Shown here: one piece after another, positions 61,418 through 64,000 of the stretch
Position numbering within the stretch: position 1 is the first letter of the stretch
How the letters are laid out: the number at the start of each line of letters is the position of its first letter
Assembly (NCBI RefSeq): GCF_014202755.1
Contig: NZ_JACHHK010000001.1
Coordinates: forward strand, 344,658 to 408,657
Reading direction: 5' to 3'
DNA: 64,000 bases
Source of the DNA: Catenisphaera adipataccumulans
Lineage (GTDB): Bacteria > Bacillota_I > Bacilli_A > Erysipelotrichales > Erysipelotrichaceae
The notes under the pieces: generated by a model
What the model was told of the DNA's origin: nothing
The model's database searches: none
Seen by the model: only the letters and a program-made list of their open reading frames with translations
Position numbers and translations under genes: made by a program

Positions 61418-61734
61418 TTGTTTACCTCCAGACGCAGATAATATACGTGTTCATGAAACATCGGCGTATTGTAGCCGTAGTCTTCCCAGATTTCGTCCTC
61501 CGCTGTCCAGAATTTATTCAGCTGCGGAATCAAATCTGCCAACGATCGATCATCAGCTGCAGCAGTTGCATAAAATTCCGCACAGTCGATCAACGATGCC
61601 TGCGGCCGCCAGGGAGAAAACTCTGCAGCTGTCAGCTTACACAATGCCTGCTGGACCGACTGAATAGTTTGTTCCTCCTGGGTGTCGACGACTACATACA
61701 GTAATAATTTATTCTTTTGTATTTTCGATGACAT
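61414..61734 (-). CDS. Hypothetical protein, 106 aa
   Basis: Not recognised. Soluble, beta-alpha composition, hydrophobic N-terminal strand (KLLLYVVVDTQEEQ) and aromatic C-terminus (DYGYNTPMFHEHVYYLRLEV). Overlaps the preceding gene by 26 bases and udp by four, so it is a coupled middle gene of the DUF1846-x-y-udp operon. Confidence 0.65.
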   Translation of the reverse strand: MSSKIQKNKLLLYVVVDTQEEQTIQSVQQALCKLTAAEFSPWRPQASLIDCAEFYATAAADDRSLADLIPQLNKFWTAEDEIWEDYGYNTPMFHEHVYYLRLEVNK

Positions 61735-61996
61735 AACGGCACAATTTGGTTAAATTTGTATCATTGTCCAGGGTGATGACTCTGCCTAGGTTCAGATTCA
61801 AAGCCGCGATGACCGGAGTGTCACCATCCATCAACATATTCAGCGTTCCGCTGACATTTTCATAAAAAATATCGTATAAATAGCTCATCTTGCCGTTTTC
61901 TTCGTGACTTTCATTGAGCTCAAAGTGCAGATTGTCTTTGTTTTTGAGCATGATGCGCACGGCTCCGGCTCCGGAGCTGGGAATTGATTTTGCCAT
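61709..61996 (-). CDS. Hypothetical protein, 95 aa
   Basis: Not recognised. Good start: AGGAGG eight bases before ATG 61996. Mixed polar sequence with NLNLGRVITLDNDTNLTKLC at the C-terminal half and no membrane or signal segment. Overlaps the 106-aa gene by 26 bases. The Cys near the end is single. Confidence 0.65.
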   Translation of the reverse strand: MAKSIPSSGAGAVRIMLKNKDNLHFELNESHEENGKMSYLYDIFYENVSGTLNMLMDGDTPVIAALNLNLGRVITLDNDTNLTKLCRYVIENTKE

Positions 61997-62005
61997 AATT
62001 TCCTC

Positions 62006-63466
62006 CTACTTCTTTTCAGCTTCGTATGTGACCTGCAGACCTAACTGTTTGTAGATCGACAGATCCACCTGGGAAATATCACAGGTAATATGGGCCTGAC
62101 AGCCGCGTAATTCAGGCAGTTTTTCCAACGCATGTGCGGCATTTTCGCTGGTACGGGCACTCAGCGCAAGCGCGATCAGTATTTCATCGCTGTGCAGACG
62201 CGGGTTGTGGCTGCCTAAATATTCTGTTTTCAAATTCTGGATCGGCGCAAAGGCGTTGTTTTCGATCACATCGGTTTCCTGATCGATGCCGGCTAATTGT
62301 TTCAAGGCATTGATCAACGTGCCGGAGCAGGCGCCGATGTATTTCGAGGTCTTTCCGGTCACGATCGTGCCGTCAGCCAGTTCAATGGCGCCGGCATATG
62401 TTTTGGATGCTTCTTCCCGCTCATGTGCCGCGACGACACAAGGACGGTCATCCGGCGTGATCTTGGCTTTTTCCATGATCAATTCTTGTTTCTGCACCTC
62501 TGCTTCGCTGCATTCTTCCCGAATGAAACGGGTGCGGCTGTCATAATAGCGCCGGATGATTTCCTGATTGCCGGCATCCCTGCAGACCGCATCATCACTG
62601 ATACAAAATCCCGCCATATTGACGCCCATATCGGTCGGGCTTTGGTAGATCGCCGTTCCGAAGATCCCTTCGAACATTTTTTTCAGTACGGGGAAGATCT
62701 CAACATCACGATTGTAGTTGACGGTGATCTTGCCGTAGGCATTTAAATGGAACGGGTCGATCATATTGATGTCGTTCAGATCAGCCGTGGCTGCTTCATA
62801 AGCCAGATTGACCGGATGATCCAGCGGGATGTTCCAGATCGGAAATGTTTCAAATTTTGCGTAACCGGCCCGTATTCCGCGTTTATTTTCATGATAAAGC
62901 TGAGATAGGCAGGTCGCCATTTTGCCGCTGCCAGGTCCTGGCGCAGTGACGATCACCAGCGGACGGCTGGTTTGTACAAAATCATTTTTTCCGAATCCTT
63001 CATCGGAAATGATCTTTTTTGTGTTCGTTGGATAGCCATCGATCTGGTAGTGTTTATAGACCTTTAAGTGCCGGCGTCTGGCTTTGGAACAGAAGCGTTC
63101 GACCGCCGCCTGTTTTTCGTACTGTGTGACGACAATACTGCTGACATAAAGGCCGCGTTTTTGGAATTCCTTGACCAAACGGAAAACATCCTGGTCATAT
63201 GTAATGCCCAGGTCGCCGCGTCTTTTATCAGTCGTGATGTCTTTCGCACAGATGGCGATGATGATTTCCGCTTTGTCTTTTAAACTGATCAACATTTGCA
63301 GTTTACTGTCCGGTGAGAATCCCGGGAGGACCCGGCTGGCATGGTAATCATCAAAAAGTTTGCCGCCGAATTCCAGATATAGCTTATCGTCGAATTGTGC
63401 GATCCGCTTGCGGATGTGCTCCGCCTGCATTTTTAGATATTTATTATTATCGAATCCTATTTTCAT
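62006..63466 (-). CDS. DUF1846 domain-containing protein
   Basis: 486 residues, covering the whole DUF1846 family length. Landmarks: KIGFDNNKYL at the start, PGPGSGKMATCLSQLYHE (P-loop-like, ~175-192), KFETFPIWNIPLDHPVNLAYEAATADL and TSKYIGACSGTLINALK. Structures exist for this family but the function is not established; the GxGSGKM stretch suggests nucleotide or phosphate binding. No strong ribosome site before ATG 63466. First gene of the operon that ends with udp. Confidence 0.85.
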   Translation of the reverse strand: MKIGFDNNKYLKMQAEHIRKRIAQFDDKLYLEFGGKLFDDYHASRVLPGFSPDSKLQMLISLKDKAEIIIAICAKDITTDKRRGDLGITYDQDVFRLVKEFQKRGLYVSSIVVTQYEKQAAVERFCSKARRRHLKVYKHYQIDGYPTNTKKIISDEGFGKNDFVQTSRPLVIVTAPGPGSGKMATCLSQLYHENKRGIRAGYAKFETFPIWNIPLDHPVNLAYEAATADLNDINMIDPFHLNAYGKITVNYNRDVEIFPVLKKMFEGIFGTAIYQSPTDMGVNMAGFCISDDAVCRDAGNQEIIRRYYDSRTRFIREECSEAEVQKQELIMEKAKITPDDRPCVVAAHEREEASKTYAGAIELADGTIVTGKTSKYIGACSGTLINALKQLAGIDQETDVIENNAFAPIQNLKTEYLGSHNPRLHSDEILIALALSARTSENAAHALEKLPELRGCQAHITCDISQVDLSIYKQLGLQVTYEAEKK

Positions 63467-63490
63467 ACATCTTATTCTATCACAGAATAC

Positions 63491-63516
63491 GAAAACGGAC
63501 CGAAGAATTGGTCCGT
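63491..63516 (-). terminator. Terminator of the acylphosphatase gene
   Basis: ACGGACC / GGTCCGT 7-bp stem with eight-base loop and TTTTC leftward. Confidence 0.75.
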
Positions 63517-63845
63517 CAATAAATCATATCGAATATTTGGTCATCCGGCTTTATTTCCATGTCCTGTACGATCATATCTTCGATCTCGATATAAGGATTG
63601 CGGCGAATGTATTGAATCATGCCTTTAATGTCTTCCATCCGTCCTTGTACTTCCATGCGTACCGTCCCGTCCGGCAGATTTTTGACCCAGCCGGTCAGAT
63701 GATGTTCTTTCGCATAAGTACCTGCCTCCCATCGGAAGCCGACGCCCTGTACCGTTCCATAAAAACGAATGCGTTTACGTACAATGGAAGCATCCGCGAT
63801 TCGTTTCTGGCGCTGTTTTTTGATTTTCCAATTTTTCCAGAACAT
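63516..63845 (-). CDS. acyP: Acylphosphatase
   Basis: 109 residues; the standard fold is ~90, here with a ~24-residue basic N-terminal extension (FWKNWKIKKQRQKR). Catalytic Arg in GTVQGVGFRWEAGTYA and Asn in GWVKNLPDGTVRMEVQG are both present. Hydrolyses acyl phosphates. The extension could be an artefact of an internal start, but no downstream ATG with a site precedes RFYGTVQG. The gene follows the 5S rRNA terminator, in the same direction. Confidence 0.88.
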   Translation of the reverse strand: MFWKNWKIKKQRQKRIADASIVRKRIRFYGTVQGVGFRWEAGTYAKEHHLTGWVKNLPDGTVRMEVQGRMEDIKGMIQYIRRNPYIEIEDMIVQDMEIKPDDQIFDMIY

Positions 63846-63881
63846 GTTGAACCTCTTCTTCCATTATAACGGATTCAAAAA

Positions 63882-63905
63882 TAAAAAAAAGGCCTCAAAA
63901 GAGGC
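63882..63905 (-). terminator. Terminator of the rRNA operon
   Basis: GCCTC - AAAA/TTTT - GAGGC stem, then C and eight T leftward, 9 bases after the 5S 3' end. Confidence 0.85.
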
Positions 63906-63913
63906 AAAGAAAA

Positions 63914-64000
63914 ACCCGGCAACGTGCTATGTTCGCAGGGGCAGGCCCAACTATTTTCGCCGCGGGAGTGCTTAACTTCTGTGTTCGGGATGGGAACAGG
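63914..64000 (-). rRNA. rrf: 5S ribosomal RNA, 3' portion (5' end beyond the window)
   Basis: Reverse complement shows CCTGTTCCCATCCCGAACAC, AGAAGTTAAGCAC, GTTGGGC, and the closing CACGTTGCCGGG, the conserved 5S loops B/C and helix I 3' strand. About 87 nt seen. The rest of an rRNA operon presumably lies to the right. Confidence 0.93.

Overview
The window is one contiguous stretch of a Bacillota (Firmicutes) chromosome of roughly balanced GC. The evidence is a Gram-positive style of regulation (two T-box leaders, an S-box-like leader, a LacI/CcpA-type sucrose locus), strong AGGAGG ribosome sites, FemX and DivIC-type wall and division genes, a full F-type ATP synthase operon headed by upp, and an rpsF-ssb-rpsR cluster. 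Content such as the fused acyl-CoA dehydratase activase, the DUF1846 protein and the apparently Na+-type ATP synthase c subunit resembles intestinal Erysipelotrichia-like Firmicutes. That lineage guess is inference only.

Layout. 1-3.65 kb: sucrose locus, with PTS permease scrA (runs off the left edge) divergent from scrB-scrR. 3.7-7.6 kb: a DUF308 membrane protein, an IS3-family element sitting inside what was a shared terminator hairpin, and a PTS-EIIC-like permease divergent from a NiaR-type niacin repressor. 7.6-10.5 kb: a surface adhesin with an atypical sorting signal, an unknown protein and LemA. 10.5-16 kb: lysS with its T-box, tag, tsaC, mnmE and an AlaX-type editing protein. 16-19 kb: a DeoR-type regulator divergent from hxlA-hxlB-manA. 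19-24.7 kb: a two-component system, tRNA-Glu, a FemX-like transferase, two tandem amidases and a VTT-domain protein.

24.7-32 kb is the operon upp-atpI-B-E-F-H-A-G-D-C. 32-38.6 kb holds yycJ-dnaB-rplI-gdpP-yybS and rpsR-ssb-rpsF. 38.6-43.7 kb holds a CmpB-like membrane protein and two dehydratase/activase-type proteins. 43.9-49.2 kb holds metK with a SAM-riboswitch candidate, metG with an AUG-specifier T-box plus a coupled 59-aa membrane protein, and an RDD-PHP fusion. 49.2-54.7 kb has a secreted repeat protein, a frameshifted membrane-protein gene, glycogen phosphorylase and a stand-alone winged-helix regulator. 54.7-59 kb has divIC, mnmG and a lipid flippase. 59.1-63.9 kb has nnrD/E, uridine phosphorylase, two unknown small proteins, a DUF1846 protein and acylphosphatase. 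The right edge is the 3' part of a 5S rRNA gene read leftward.

Most genes lie on the minus strand in tightly packed, often overlapping operons separated by clear intrinsic terminators. No CRISPR array, prophage or defence island is visible. The most unusual items are the IS element with a compensated double frame change placed in a terminator loop, the PTS-like permease paired with NiaR, the variant S-box leader of metK, the Na+-site residues in AtpE, the fused two-ATPase activase, and the RDD-PHP fusion.
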